Shown here: piece by piece, positions 16,959-25,122 of the stretch
How positions within the stretch are numbered: the stretch's first letter is position 1
How the letters are laid out: each line of letters begins with the position of its first letter
Origin: Paenibacillus xylanilyticus
GTDB taxonomy: Bacteria > Bacillota > Bacilli > Paenibacillales > Paenibacillaceae
Direction of reading: 5' to 3'
DNA: 64,000 nt
Assembly: GCF_013359935.1 (NCBI RefSeq)
Contig: NZ_JABMCB010000202.1
Coordinates: 744,001 to 808,000, forward strand
Position numbers and translations under genes: made by a program
The notes under the pieces: model-generated
Seen by the model: the letters and a program-made list of their open reading frames with translations, nothing else
Databases searched by the model: none
What the model was told of the DNA's origin: nothing

Positions 16959-17300
16959 CTATGTTGTTACATCTGCCTGGTTTAAATGATCGTCCAGCAG
17001 CTTTTCTGCCGTCAGCACGATCTCATCAATCTGCATGCGTGTAATGGCGTCGAAATGAATGCCCATTACAACAGTCACGGTTACCTTGAGATGATTCGCA
17101 GCCTTGCGTGCAAGCCGCTCGCATAGCTCCTGTTCCTTATGGCCCGGAATGTGGATTGCAGTTCCGACCACCCGTTCACGTTCCGGATAAAAGGTTGCTA
17201 CAGCCCCAATATGAGCTTTCCCACCAGTGACCAAAAATATCTTATCCTCTCCTGCATCAATTACCTGTAAACGAACCGTATTTAAATCATAAGCATTCAT
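16959..17300 (-). CDS. Small protein, possibly LpdD-like (prenylated-flavin chaperone fold)
   Basis: 113 residues, soluble, no signal or membrane segment. The segment LVTGGKAHIGAVATFYPE (near residue 30) resembles the conserved glycine/HIGAV core of LpdD-like small proteins, which assist prenylated-FMN decarboxylases. That identification is tentative and no UbiD/UbiX-type gene is nearby. I took ATG at 17300, the fifth codon of the longest frame, because the first ATG abuts its AAAGG. It lies upstream of the pspA promoter, so it may be transcribed separately. Confidence 0.55.
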   Translation of the reverse strand: MNAYDLNTVRLQVIDAGEDKIFLVTGGKAHIGAVATFYPERERVVGTAIHIPGHKEQELCERLARKAANHLKVTVTVVMGIHFDAITRMQIDEIVLTAEKLLDDHLNQADVTT

Positions 17301-17451
17301 TAGTCCACCCATCCTTTATGTGTGTATATGTAATGGTGGAATTATGAACCCAATGGATCAGATTGGACAATGAAACTTCTCACATCATGCATAATGAACC
17401 AACGCCAAGGGCATACCAAAGAGAACGCAATTTTGAAAAGGAGGCTGTATC

Positions 17452-18240
17452 ATGCGAATTCGCCTCATCGTACTTTCCATGCTGGTCCTGATCCTGAGTG
17501 GAAGTTATTCTCCTGGACATCTAAGGGCTAATTCAGCTCCGGACAGTCTGCCTGCTGCAAAACCCGATCTATCTGAAGATGAACAGCTGACACTGGGTCA
17601 GCTAAGGCAGAAATATGCGGACACATTCAAAACCAATGGCCCTTCTACCAGACAAGTGGCACTGACTTTTGATGATGTGCCTGATCCAAGGTTCACCCCA
17701 CAGGTGCTGGATATATTGAAAAAATACAAAGTAAAGGCTACTTTTTTCATTGTGGGCAACCGCGCTGAGAAACATCCCGACCTCGTCAGACGAATCGTTA
17801 GGGAAGGCCATATTGTTGGAAACCATAGTTACAACCACCCTGAATTCAGTAAGCTGTCTCTCAACGCTTTTCGTAAACAGATCCTACATACCGGCGACAT
17901 TATTCATAAACTGACCGGGTACACACCGAAGATGATTCGTCCTCCATACGGGGACATTAACGAAAAACAGCTGCAATGGGCCGCCAGACAGCAGTACAGT
18001 ATCGTAAACTGGAACGTGGATTCACTGGATTGGAAAGGTCTTAACAAGGACCAGGTGAAGCAAAATGTGTTATCTGCGGTCAAGCCGGGTTCCATCATTC
18101 TCCAGCATGCCGGAGGCGGTGTGGGTTCCAACCTGTCCGGTACATTAGAGGCACTACCGGAAATTATTGATGAGTTGCGGTGTCGGGGATTCAATCTGGT
18201 GACCTTGGACGAGATGCTGCAGCTGCCCAAGAGCAAATAA
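17452..18240 (+). CDS. Secreted polysaccharide deacetylase (NodB/CE4)
   Basis: 262 residues with an N-terminal signal peptide (about 1-25) and a CE4 domain from about 60. Motif 1 is LTFDDVPDP (metal-binding and catalytic Asp), motif 2 GNHSYNHP (the two zinc ligands His), motif 3 RPPYGD, motif 4 VDSLDWKG, motif 5 ILQHAGG. All catalytic residues are present. Likely removes acetyl groups from cell-wall glycan outside the cell; peptidoglycan versus chitin oligomers cannot be distinguished. The ATG follows AAAGGAGG. Transcribed alone and closed by a pair of hairpins. Confidence 0.9.
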   Translation: MRIRLIVLSMLVLILSGSYSPGHLRANSAPDSLPAAKPDLSEDEQLTLGQLRQKYADTFKTNGPSTRQVALTFDDVPDPRFTPQVLDILKKYKVKATFFIVGNRAEKHPDLVRRIVREGHIVGNHSYNHPEFSKLSLNAFRKQILHTGDIIHKLTGYTPKMIRPPYGDINEKQLQWAARQQYSIVNWNVDSLDWKGLNKDQVKQNVLSAVKPGSIILQHAGGGVGSNLSGTLEALPEIIDELRCRGFNLVTLDEMLQLPKSK

Positions 18241-18269
18241 TGTCCGAAGTAACTGTCACTTATAAACAT

Positions 18270-18307
18270 GTATCTGCAAACGAACGCAAACTTGAGTTTG
18301 CAGATAC
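18270..18307. terminator. First hairpin after the deacetylase gene
   Basis: 12-bp perfect stem GTATCTGCAAAC / GTTTGCAGATAC with a 14-base loop. No T run follows, so it may act as an RNA 3' stabiliser or as part of a double terminator. Confidence 0.55.
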
Positions 18308-18313
18308 AAGACA

Positions 18314-18358
18314 AAAGGTGCCCTTCAGTCACGATCATCATGACTAATGGACACCTTT
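18314..18358. terminator. Bidirectional terminator between deacetylase and 3D-protein genes
   Basis: AAAGGTG / CACCTTT outer stem with an inner CAGTCA / TGACT stem. Modest T runs on both strands, between convergent genes. Confidence 0.65.
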
Positions 18359-18374
18359 ATTGTGGATGATTATA

Positions 18375-19049
18375 TTATTTTAAAATGTAAAGTTCAACGT
18401 CCTGAAAACCAAATGTGCTCACAGACTTCTGACTGCCAGGAATGAAAATATCAATTCGTTTTCCCTTGATGGCTCCACCAATGTCACGCGCAGTTGCTAC
18501 AAATGCTTGCTTTGGTAGTCCCGGATGGGAGTGACCTGTAACCAGTACTTTTGTTCCCAGTGGAATAACACTTGGATCAACGGCGATAGTGCCCAATTCG
18601 AGCGGATTACCAAAGTAATCCACAGCACCCCATCCCCCATTTTCAGAGGCATCTGCAGAGTAAGCAGTTGCTTTCACTTCTACTGCCTTACTATAGTCGA
18701 ACGTTTTACCCCAGGCTTGAACGACTTTGTCATCTGCATTTACATCAAGACTTGCTGTCGTGATGGTCTTCGCCGCGGATGAGCTCTTAGAGGCTGCAGC
18801 AGCCTTGACCGTGTTGGTTTTGCCAGGAATGGTAATCTTCAAACCACCATAAATGTTGTAAGGCGAAATGTCATTGTTAGCTTTGATAAGTGTGTTAAGT
18901 CCAACGCCATATTTTTTCGATAAGGTGTAGAAGGTATCCCCCTCTTTGGCCACGTGAACAGAATCAGCGTGAGCTGGAACGGCCTGGATGAGCATTGCTG
19001 CTGTCAGCAGGGCTGTTGCTGTTTTGGCTATACTTCTCTTCTTAATCAT
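18375..19049 (-). CDS. LysM and 3D-domain cell-wall protein (YocH-like)
   Basis: 224 residues. Signal peptide (about 1-28, ending VPAHADS), one LysM domain (HVAKEGDTFYTLSKKYGVGL to ITIPG), a Lys/Ser/Ala linker, and a C-terminal 3D domain whose three Asp are in TIAVDPSVIPLGT, TARDIGG and KRIDIFI. The 3D fold is shared by lytic transglycosylases (MltA/Rpf-like), so it probably cuts or remodels peptidoglycan. The ATG follows GGGAGGAAGACC. The long 5' leader carries a c-di-AMP riboswitch. Confidence 0.88.
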   Translation of the reverse strand: MIKKRSIAKTATALLTAAMLIQAVPAHADSVHVAKEGDTFYTLSKKYGVGLNTLIKANNDISPYNIYGGLKITIPGKTNTVKAAAASKSSSAAKTITTASLDVNADDKVVQAWGKTFDYSKAVEVKATAYSADASENGGWGAVDYFGNPLELGTIAVDPSVIPLGTKVLVTGHSHPGLPKQAFVATARDIGGAIKGKRIDIFIPGSQKSVSTFGFQDVELYILK

Positions 19050-19068
19050 GGTCTTCCTCCCTCATTGT

Positions 19069-19247
19069 GCCTGCGAAGTTAGTTGTCGGATTCGGATGGA
19101 GGAAACCACCCTATAGGTTCGCTGTTACATTGGTGATGCGTTATGTACCCCTAATTCACCCCTAGCAGCGTGTAATTTCAATCTTCCCCCGTACACGCTT
19201 TGCATCATTACATCCTCCACACTTCCTGCTCAGGAAGTTTCGGCAGA
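19069..19247 (-). ncRNA. ydaO-type cyclic-di-AMP riboswitch
   Basis: On the minus strand, the 5' part has CCGAAACTTCC...GGAAG...GGAGGAT, the middle CTAGGGGTGAATTAGGGG, then ATAGGGTGG. The 3' part is CCGAATCCGACAACTAACTT followed by CGCAGGC. These blocks, in this order, are the conserved core of the ydaO/yuaA class, which turns genes off when c-di-AMP is high and often controls wall hydrolases. The aptamer ends only about 20 bases before the LysM-3D ATG, so the switch may act at the ribosome-binding site. Together with the glnQ-type terminator at 19426-19461 it accounts for the gene-free stretch 19050-19525. Confidence 0.85.
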
Positions 19248-19425
19248 ATCAATATATCACAATTTTGTAACCAGGGTCCGTAGTAAATGTTACCAAATGG
19301 TATGTTCAGTTCATGATGAGACTGAATTTATAAGGTTTTTTCAGAAAATGGGTGTGTAAAAGCAGCTTTCAACAATGACAGAAACGTTACTTTTATGTAA
19401 ATCCATGCTTATGCAGCTCACAAAA

Positions 19426-19461
19426 AACAACCCTGCTAACAGTATAGTTAACAAGGCTGTT
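19426..19461 (-). terminator. Terminator after the amino-acid ABC transporter operon
   Basis: 15-bp stem on the minus strand (AACAGCCTTGTTAAC / GTTAGCAGGGTTGTT, G-U pairs allowed) followed by six T. Confidence 0.85.
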
Positions 19462-19525
19462 TGATTAAATATTTATGATTAATGATGAAAAATGAAAGGC
19501 TATCCGTCGACTTTTCAAGGAAAGT

Positions 19526-20257
19526 CTATGACAACACTTTGCCCAGAAAATCCCGTGTACGGGCATGTTTAGGGTGTCCAAACACTTCGTCAGGTGTTCC
19601 TTCTTCCACGATTACGCCACCATCCATAAAGATGATGCGATCACCAACTTCTCGGGCAAAACCCATTTCGTGAGTGACAATAACCATGGTCATACCGCCT
19701 TCAGCGAGACGTTTCATTACATCCAGCACTTCCCCGACCATTTCAGGATCAAGCGCAGACGTTGGCTCGTCAAACAGCATTACATGGGGCTGCATGGCGA
19801 GTGCCCTGGCAATGGCAATCCGCTGCTTCTGTCCACCAGACAGCTGATTCGGATATGAATCCTTCTTATCGAACAAACCAACGGTATTGAGCAAGTCTGC
19901 AGCGATCTGATTTGCTTCCTGTGCTGACTGCTTTTTAACCTTGATTGGGGCAATCGTAATGTTTTGCTGTACGGTTTTATGCGGAAACAGATTAAAATGC
20001 TGGAATACCATCCCCATTTTTTCCCGCGTTGCATTAATGTTGTGTTTGGGATCTGTGATCGACACACCTTCAAACTCAATTTCGCCTGAGGTCGGCTGCT
20101 CCAACAGGTTGAGGCAGCGCAAGAAGGTACTTTTACCCGATCCGGAAGGACCGATGACTACAACGACCTCACCCTTGCCAATTGTTACATTAATGCCTTT
20201 AAGCACATCGTTTTTTCCATAGGATTTGTGTAATTGTCTAACGTCTATCACTTGCAC
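19526..20257 (-). CDS. Polar amino-acid ABC transporter ATP-binding protein (GlnQ-like)
   Basis: 243 residues. Walker A GPSGSGKST (about 33-41), Q-loop MVFQHFNLFPHKTV, signature LSGGQKQR, Walker B HVMLFDEPTSALD, switch histidine in VTHEMGFA. The closest family is the GlnQ/HisP/TcyN group that energises uptake of polar amino acids. The start is GTG at 20257, inside the 3' end of the permease gene (20-base overlap), with AAGGAAG upstream, indicating translational coupling. Confidence 0.92.
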   Translation of the reverse strand: MQVIDVRQLHKSYGKNDVLKGINVTIGKGEVVVVIGPSGSGKSTFLRCLNLLEQPTSGEIEFEGVSITDPKHNINATREKMGMVFQHFNLFPHKTVQQNITIAPIKVKKQSAQEANQIAADLLNTVGLFDKKDSYPNQLSGGQKQRIAIARALAMQPHVMLFDEPTSALDPEMVGEVLDVMKRLAEGGMTMVIVTHEMGFAREVGDRIIFMDGGVIVEEGTPDEVFGHPKHARTRDFLGKVLS

Positions 20258-21701
20258 TCAACTTCCTTTCCAGTCGACCCAGCAGCTTGGACAAAATGAA
20301 TGTCAATACAAAATAGATGGCTGCCGCAATAAGGAACGGATTCATTCCTTGGTACGTAATGTTTTTGACTACACTTGCCTGGTACATGATATCGACCATA
20401 CCAATGACCGAGATAATGGACGATTCTTTAATAATGGTCACAAATTCATTACCGATGGCAGGCAGCACTGCTTTGAAAGCCTGTGGCAGGATAATGAACC
20501 GCATCGCTGCACCTTTCCCCATCCCCAGGGAACGAGCTGCTTCAAGTTGACCGCGATCGACACCTTGAATACCCGCACGGAAGATCTCGGCAAGATAGGC
20601 ACCACTGTTAATCGAAAGGGTAATGATACCCGCTTGCAGCGCCGAGAAGTTAATTCCGAAGGTCAGGGAAAGACCGTAATAGATAATCATCAATTGAACC
20701 AGCATCGGCGTACCCCGAATAACTTCAACGTAGGCAGTACCGATCCAGCGGAGGATCGCAAGGTCATGCATTCGGAACAGGCAAATGATCAATCCGATGA
20801 TCACCCCAAATATGACGCCAAGTGCAGACAGCAAGAGGGTGTAACCAACACCTGTCGCATAAAAACTTTTATATTGCCAGAACACTTCAAAAATGTTTGG
20901 CGTTTTGGTTTCCCGGTCAGCCATCAACTGACTGGCTTCCGTAACCATTTGATCGATTCTGTTTTCGCTTTTCAGCCGTTCAAGCGTACCATTAACTGCT
21001 TTCAGCAATTCCGTGTTTCCCTTACGAATCCCGATTGCGGCTTCCACCTGCTCTTCGTCCGGAATTGCAGGAGCAAGTCCAATCGCATCGTCCAAATAAC
21101 CTGCAGCAACGGTATCCTCAACGATTGCAGCGTTGATCCGTTTGGTTTGCAGCTGCAGCACAATATCCGAGATTTTATCCAGAGAAGTCAGCTTGGCTCC
21201 CGGAATCTTCTGTCCGATCGTTTCCTGAATGGAACCTTTTTGTGCACCGATCTTTTCATTCTCCAGCTCGGTCATTGTTGGATATTTGTCTTTATCCTCA
21301 TTCCGGACCATAATCACTTGTTTCGATTTATAATAGGTATTTGAAAAGTCGATACTTTTCTTGCGCTCCTCTGTCGGTGTCATGCCCGAGATGACCAGAT
21401 CCACACGGCCACTTTGCAAGGCAGGCAGTAGACCGTCAAAGCCCATGTCCTCAATGACGAGCTCTGCGCCCAGATCGGCAGCAATTTCTTTGGCTATCGC
21501 AATATCAAATCCTACAATCTCATCTTTGCCATTGATGACTTTATGGAATTCATATGGTGCAAAGTCGGCACTTGTGCCAAGCACCAGTTTTTTGCTGCCT
21601 GAATTACCCGTAGTTCCACTTGCAAGCGCCGAAGGTACGGCTGCCGTCAGTAAAACGACAAAGGCCAACAGCATCATAATGTAACGACTTATCAATTTCA
21701 A
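20238..21701 (-). CDS. Amino-acid ABC transporter substrate-binding/permease fusion protein
   Basis: 487 residues. Signal segment (about 1-28), a type-3 periplasmic-binding domain (about 35-265; GTSADFAPYEF, GFDIAIAKEIA, GMTPTEERKKSIDF), then a HisM/GlnP-type permease with five helices (about 285-480; EAA loop EAARSLGMGKGAAMRFIILPQA). The fusion keeps one binding domain tethered to each permease copy, as in several Firmicute glutamine transporters. The TTG start at 21701 is chosen because GGGGAG lies seven bases upstream; the upstream ATG has no site. Substrate unknown. Confidence 0.9.
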   Translation of the reverse strand: MKLISRYIMMLLAFVVLLTAAVPSALASGTTGNSGSKKLVLGTSADFAPYEFHKVINGKDEIVGFDIAIAKEIAADLGAELVIEDMGFDGLLPALQSGRVDLVISGMTPTEERKKSIDFSNTYYKSKQVIMVRNEDKDKYPTMTELENEKIGAQKGSIQETIGQKIPGAKLTSLDKISDIVLQLQTKRINAAIVEDTVAAGYLDDAIGLAPAIPDEEQVEAAIGIRKGNTELLKAVNGTLERLKSENRIDQMVTEASQLMADRETKTPNIFEVFWQYKSFYATGVGYTLLLSALGVIFGVIIGLIICLFRMHDLAILRWIGTAYVEVIRGTPMLVQLMIIYYGLSLTFGINFSALQAGIITLSINSGAYLAEIFRAGIQGVDRGQLEAARSLGMGKGAAMRFIILPQAFKAVLPAIGNEFVTIIKESSIISVIGMVDIMYQASVVKNITYQGMNPFLIAAAIYFVLTFILSKLLGRLERKLSASDRR

Positions 21702-21755
21702 CCCTGTTCTCCCCTTACAATACTTTGTATGCTTTCTCATGTTGATGCCTGAGTC

Positions 21756-21784
21756 ATTATAAAGTACAATGCATGATTATGCAA
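21756..21784 (-). promoter_or_regulatory. Promoter of the amino-acid ABC transporter operon
   Basis: Minus strand TTGCAT, 17 bases, TATAAT, about 55 bases upstream of the TTG start. The -35 overlaps one of two CAATGCAT direct repeats. Confidence 0.6.
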
Positions 21785-21789
21785 TGCAT
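21767..21789. repeat. Two CAATGCAT direct repeats overlapping the divergent promoter
   Basis: CAATGCAT at 21767-21774 and again at 21782-21789, 15 bases apart. They cover the -35 and upstream region of the ABC operon promoter and lie 48 bases before the amidohydrolase -10. Candidate operator for a shared regulator. Confidence 0.5.
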
Positions 21790-21836
21790 TTTGAAATTAC
21801 AAATCCTGACTTGTTTCTGAAAAATACACGCAAACA

Positions 21837-21845
21837 TGATATAAT
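21837..21845 (+). promoter_or_regulatory. Extended -10 promoter of the M20 amidohydrolase gene
   Basis: TGA-TATAAT, 38 bases upstream of the start codon. No good -35, as usual for extended -10 promoters. Confidence 0.5.
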
Positions 21846-21882
21846 TACTGCATTATTTTCATTTTGCATAAGGAGTTTTACG

Positions 21883-23058
21883 ATGACACATACCAAATCA
21901 CAAATTTTGTCGGTTATTGATCAATATGCTTCCCGTTTTAAAGAGATTTCATCATACATTGGTGCCAACCCCGAACTAGGGAATGAAGAATATCTCGCCT
22001 CTGCCCGGTTGAAGGAGGAACTCAGCTTCCACGGCTTCGATGTGGAGGCTCCCGTACTTGGACTGGATACGGCCTTTATCGGTACCTACTCGGCTGCCAA
22101 ATCAGGACCAACCATAGCCCTTTTATGCGAATATGATGCACTTCCTGAGATCGGACACGCCTGTGGTCATCACCTGATCTGCATGATGAGTTTGGGTGCT
22201 GCTGTCGGTTTGAAATCCATCCTGGATGAAGTCGGTGGCACGCTAAAGGTATTCGGAACACCTGCGGAAGAAACGCGTGGTGCCAAAGTTCCGATGGCGG
22301 AAGCCGGCCTGTTTGATGACTGTGATATCGCGCTGATGGCCCATCCATATTACGCTTATGAGAAATCAGGCAGCTCTCTGGCCATTGATGCAGTACAATT
22401 TGAATTCCACGGAAAATCGTCTCATGCTGCTGCCAGTCCGCATGAAGGGATTAATGCTCTCGACGCCGTAATCCAGACATTTAATGGCATTAATGCATTC
22501 CGCCAGCAGGTGAGAAGCACCGTTCGGATTCATGGAGTTATCAATAGTGGGGGACAAGCGGCCAACATCATTCCCGATTATGCTTCTGCCCAATTCTATG
22601 TACGCGCCTCAACAAGAAAAGAACTGAATACACTTACGCAGCGCGTCATACAGATTGCTGAAGGTGCTGCGCTGCAAACAGGCTGTCGTCTCGTGACTTC
22701 CAATTATGAAACATCATACGATGAGATGGTGACCAATGAATCGTTATCTGCTGCTTTCAGTGAAAATCTGATAGAACTTGGTATTCCCCAAGAAGAGATT
22801 GTCAGCGGCAACGACCATGGGTCTATGGATATCGGTAACGTGTCCTTGCGCTGTCCTGCGATCCACCCTTATATCCGTGTTGTGGATGAAGTTCATACCC
22901 TCCATTCCATCGAATTTCGTGATTTGGCGCTGCAGGAACGAGCGCTGGACGGCATGATTTTGGGTGCAAAAGCACTTGCTACAACGGCCTGTGATGTGCT
23001 GACCAAGCCAGAATTGCTGCAATCTATTCGAACTGAGTTTGAACAGGCTGTTCGTTAA
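21883..23058 (+). CDS. M20 family amidohydrolase (N-acyl amino-acid deacylase type)
   Basis: 391 residues. Metal-binding blocks are visible: LLCEYDALPEIGHACGHHL (about 83-101), FGTPAEETRGAK (about 125-136) and a distal His region. The dimerisation domain lies between about 170 and 290. The family removes acyl groups from amino acids or cleaves small peptides in the cytosol. AAGGAG lies seven bases before the ATG at 21883. Divergent from the amino-acid ABC transporter, an arrangement like B. subtilis yxeP with yxeMNO, so the imported compound may be an acylated amino acid; this is inference. Confidence 0.88.
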   Translation: MTHTKSQILSVIDQYASRFKEISSYIGANPELGNEEYLASARLKEELSFHGFDVEAPVLGLDTAFIGTYSAAKSGPTIALLCEYDALPEIGHACGHHLICMMSLGAAVGLKSILDEVGGTLKVFGTPAEETRGAKVPMAEAGLFDDCDIALMAHPYYAYEKSGSSLAIDAVQFEFHGKSSHAAASPHEGINALDAVIQTFNGINAFRQQVRSTVRIHGVINSGGQAANIIPDYASAQFYVRASTRKELNTLTQRVIQIAEGAALQTGCRLVTSNYETSYDEMVTNESLSAAFSENLIELGIPQEEIVSGNDHGSMDIGNVSLRCPAIHPYIRVVDEVHTLHSIEFRDLALQERALDGMILGAKALATTACDVLTKPELLQSIRTEFEQAVR

Positions 23059-23088
23059 TCCAAGGTATTTAGCTCTCTGAAATGTAAG

Positions 23089-23135
23089 AAGAGGTGTTCT
23101 TCGGGACGGATTTACGTCTGCGGAAAACACCTCTT
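23089..23135 (+). terminator. Terminator after the amidohydrolase gene
   Basis: AAGAGGTGTT / AACACCTCTT stem (10 bp) with TTTTGTTT downstream. Confidence 0.85.
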
Positions 23136-23186
23136 TTGTTTATTCTGCATACGTATAATCAGGCACAACATGGAGAAGCCTGTGAA

Positions 23187-23201
23187 ATGAAAACGATGAA
23201 A
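23187..23201 (+). promoter_or_regulatory. Possible CcpA cre site upstream of the GH13 gene
   Basis: ATGAAAACGATGAAA matches the cre pattern WTGNAARCGNWNNCW at all fixed positions except the penultimate C. It lies about 100 bases upstream of the start of a starch/maltodextrin enzyme, a common place for catabolite repression. The sequence is A-rich, so chance is possible. Confidence 0.4.
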
Positions 23202-23302
23202 ATGATGAAAAATTTTCTTGTTATGTAAACCGTTTCTGGTTCATTTGCTGTCTAGCTTGGTTATGTATAGCTATAACTTATCTTGATACAGGAGGTGCTG
23301 TC

Positions 23303-25054
23303 ATGCTGCTCGAAGCGATGTACCACGTTCCCCGTGACAAGTGGGCCTATGCCTATAACCCGTCTACGATTCATCTGCGTGTACGAACCAAGAGAAATGA
23401 TGTAGAATATGTGACTGCACTGACCGGTGATAAGTATGATTGGGATGGAACCTATAGAGAAATCCAGCTGGAAAAAGCCGCATCTGACAGCATGTTTGAT
23501 TACTGGGAGGCTGCGGTGAAGCCAAAATTCAAGCGTCTGTCCTATATTTTCCGGGTCACTGCTGGCAGTGAAAATGTATTTTTGGCTGATAACGGCATTC
23601 ATCATGAAGCCCCTTATCCGACGGGAGGATATTATGAATTCTCCTACATACATGAAATTGATGTATTCAAAGTACCTGAATGGGCAAAAGAAGCTGTCTT
23701 TTACCAGATCATGACGGAACGTTTCGCCAACGGCAATCCAGATCTCAATCCGGAAGGAATCCACAGTTGGGGTGGCAAACCTGAGCTTGATAACTACTTC
23801 GGTGGAGATTTGCAAGGCGTCCTCAATCATCTGGATGATTTGGTCACACTCGGCGTGAACGCCATTTACTTTACCCCCCTCTTTCAAGCCAACTCCTACC
23901 ACAAATACGATACCGTTGATTACAAAAAAGTAGATCCGCATTTTGGAGATAATGACATGCTCAAAAAGGTGGCCGAAGCTTGTCACCTGCGTGGAATCCG
24001 TGTCATGCTTGATGCGGTTTTTAATCATTGCAGTGAAGACTTCCCTCCATTTCAGGATATATTGAAAAATGGGAAGAATTCTAAATATGTGGACTGGTTT
24101 CATATTAATGAATTCCCTGTCGGTATTAAGCATGGCATACCCAGCTATGATACCTTCGGTTTTTATGGCAATATGCCGAAGTTTAACACAGCCAATCCAG
24201 AGGTTAAGGAGTACCTGCTTGATGTGGCTGAATACTGGATCAAGGAAATCAAGCTCGACGGCTGGAGGCTCGATGTTGCCAATGAAGTGGATAACCACTT
24301 CTGGCGTGATTTCCGAAAGGTTGTAAAGGCTGCGAACCCGGAAGCCTATATCGTGGGCGAAGTTTGGAGTGATTCCCTGACATGGCTGATGGGTGACCAG
24401 TTCGATTCTGTCATGAATTACCCTTTTGCCGACAAAGTCCTTGAATTTTTCTGTGGATCCATGGATGGTTATAATTTTGCGAATGAAATGGGCACTTTGA
24501 TTATGCGTTATCCGCAACAAACCAACGAAGTGATCTTCAATATGTTATGCAGTCATGATACCCCTCGCCTACTCTCCAGATGTGGTGAAGACAAGCGCAG
24601 ATTGAAGCTGTCCGTTGTGTTCCTGTTTACCTATATTGGCACGCCTTGTATATTCTACGGAGACGAAGTGGGGATTCGTGGTGAAGGCGATCCCGATTGC
24701 CGCAAATGCATGGAATGGGACCCTGCCAAGCAAGACCGGGAACTCTATGATTTCTACCGGCTGATGATCGATCTGCGTAAAAGCAATGAGGCACTTCGGA
24801 AAGGGCGCTTCCGCTTCCTGAAGGCGGATCACAATGATCCCTGTATCGTGTATGAGCGCATGGATGACAATCTTCACTTCACCGTATGGATGAACAACAC
24901 TCCGGAAGGACGTACACTCTCACATCCCATGGAGACCAAGGACTGGAGAGATGCATTAACTGAAGAGCCGGTCACGCCTACGGATGGCGTCATGAATATT
25001 AAGCTTGATCCTTACGGCTACCGTATCTTGTACAGACAACTGGATCCATTATAA
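23303..25054 (+). CDS. Intracellular GH13 alpha-glucan hydrolase (neopullulanase / cyclomaltodextrinase type)
   Basis: 583 residues. An N-terminal CBM34-like domain (about 1-125) precedes the (beta/alpha)8 barrel. Conserved region I is DAVFNH (D237), region V MPKFNT (as in the neopullulanase subfamily), region II GWRLDVANEV (nucleophile D324), region III GEVW (acid/base E353) and region IV LCSHD (D419). No signal peptide, so it works on imported maltodextrins, cyclodextrins or pullulan fragments inside the cell. AGGAGG lies seven bases before the ATG. It sits next to the glycogen genes. Confidence 0.92.
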   Translation: MLLEAMYHVPRDKWAYAYNPSTIHLRVRTKRNDVEYVTALTGDKYDWDGTYREIQLEKAASDSMFDYWEAAVKPKFKRLSYIFRVTAGSENVFLADNGIHHEAPYPTGGYYEFSYIHEIDVFKVPEWAKEAVFYQIMTERFANGNPDLNPEGIHSWGGKPELDNYFGGDLQGVLNHLDDLVTLGVNAIYFTPLFQANSYHKYDTVDYKKVDPHFGDNDMLKKVAEACHLRGIRVMLDAVFNHCSEDFPPFQDILKNGKNSKYVDWFHINEFPVGIKHGIPSYDTFGFYGNMPKFNTANPEVKEYLLDVAEYWIKEIKLDGWRLDVANEVDNHFWRDFRKVVKAANPEAYIVGEVWSDSLTWLMGDQFDSVMNYPFADKVLEFFCGSMDGYNFANEMGTLIMRYPQQTNEVIFNMLCSHDTPRLLSRCGEDKRRLKLSVVFLFTYIGTPCIFYGDEVGIRGEGDPDCRKCMEWDPAKQDRELYDFYRLMIDLRKSNEALRKGRFRFLKADHNDPCIVYERMDDNLHFTVWMNNTPEGRTLSHPMETKDWRDALTEEPVTPTDGVMNIKLDPYGYRILYRQLDPL

Positions 25055-25057
25055 AAG

Positions 25058-25106
25058 AACCTCCTAATCATCAGATGAATTTGCAGATTCTGGTGTTTAG
25101 GAGGTT
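25058..25106. terminator. Terminator after the GH13 gene
   Basis: AACCTCCTAA / TTAGGAGGTT stem (10 bp) followed by T8 on the plus strand. The minus side also has a T-rich tail and can serve the convergent beta-helix gene. Confidence 0.88.
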
Positions 25107-25122
25107 TTTTTTTGAAAATGTA

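Noticed and set aside
20226..21344. 372-codon open frame antisense to the ABC permease
   Set aside because: The minus strand has clear SBP and permease domains; the plus-strand frame has no family features.
23222..23240. TGTAAACCGTTTC as a cre site
   Set aside because: It carries an extra base between the AA and CG positions, so the spacing does not fit cre; the site at 23187 fits better.
23261..24520. 419-codon open frame antisense to the GH13 gene
   Set aside because: It is a shadow of a gene with all catalytic motifs. It shows no family resemblance and no ribosome-binding site.
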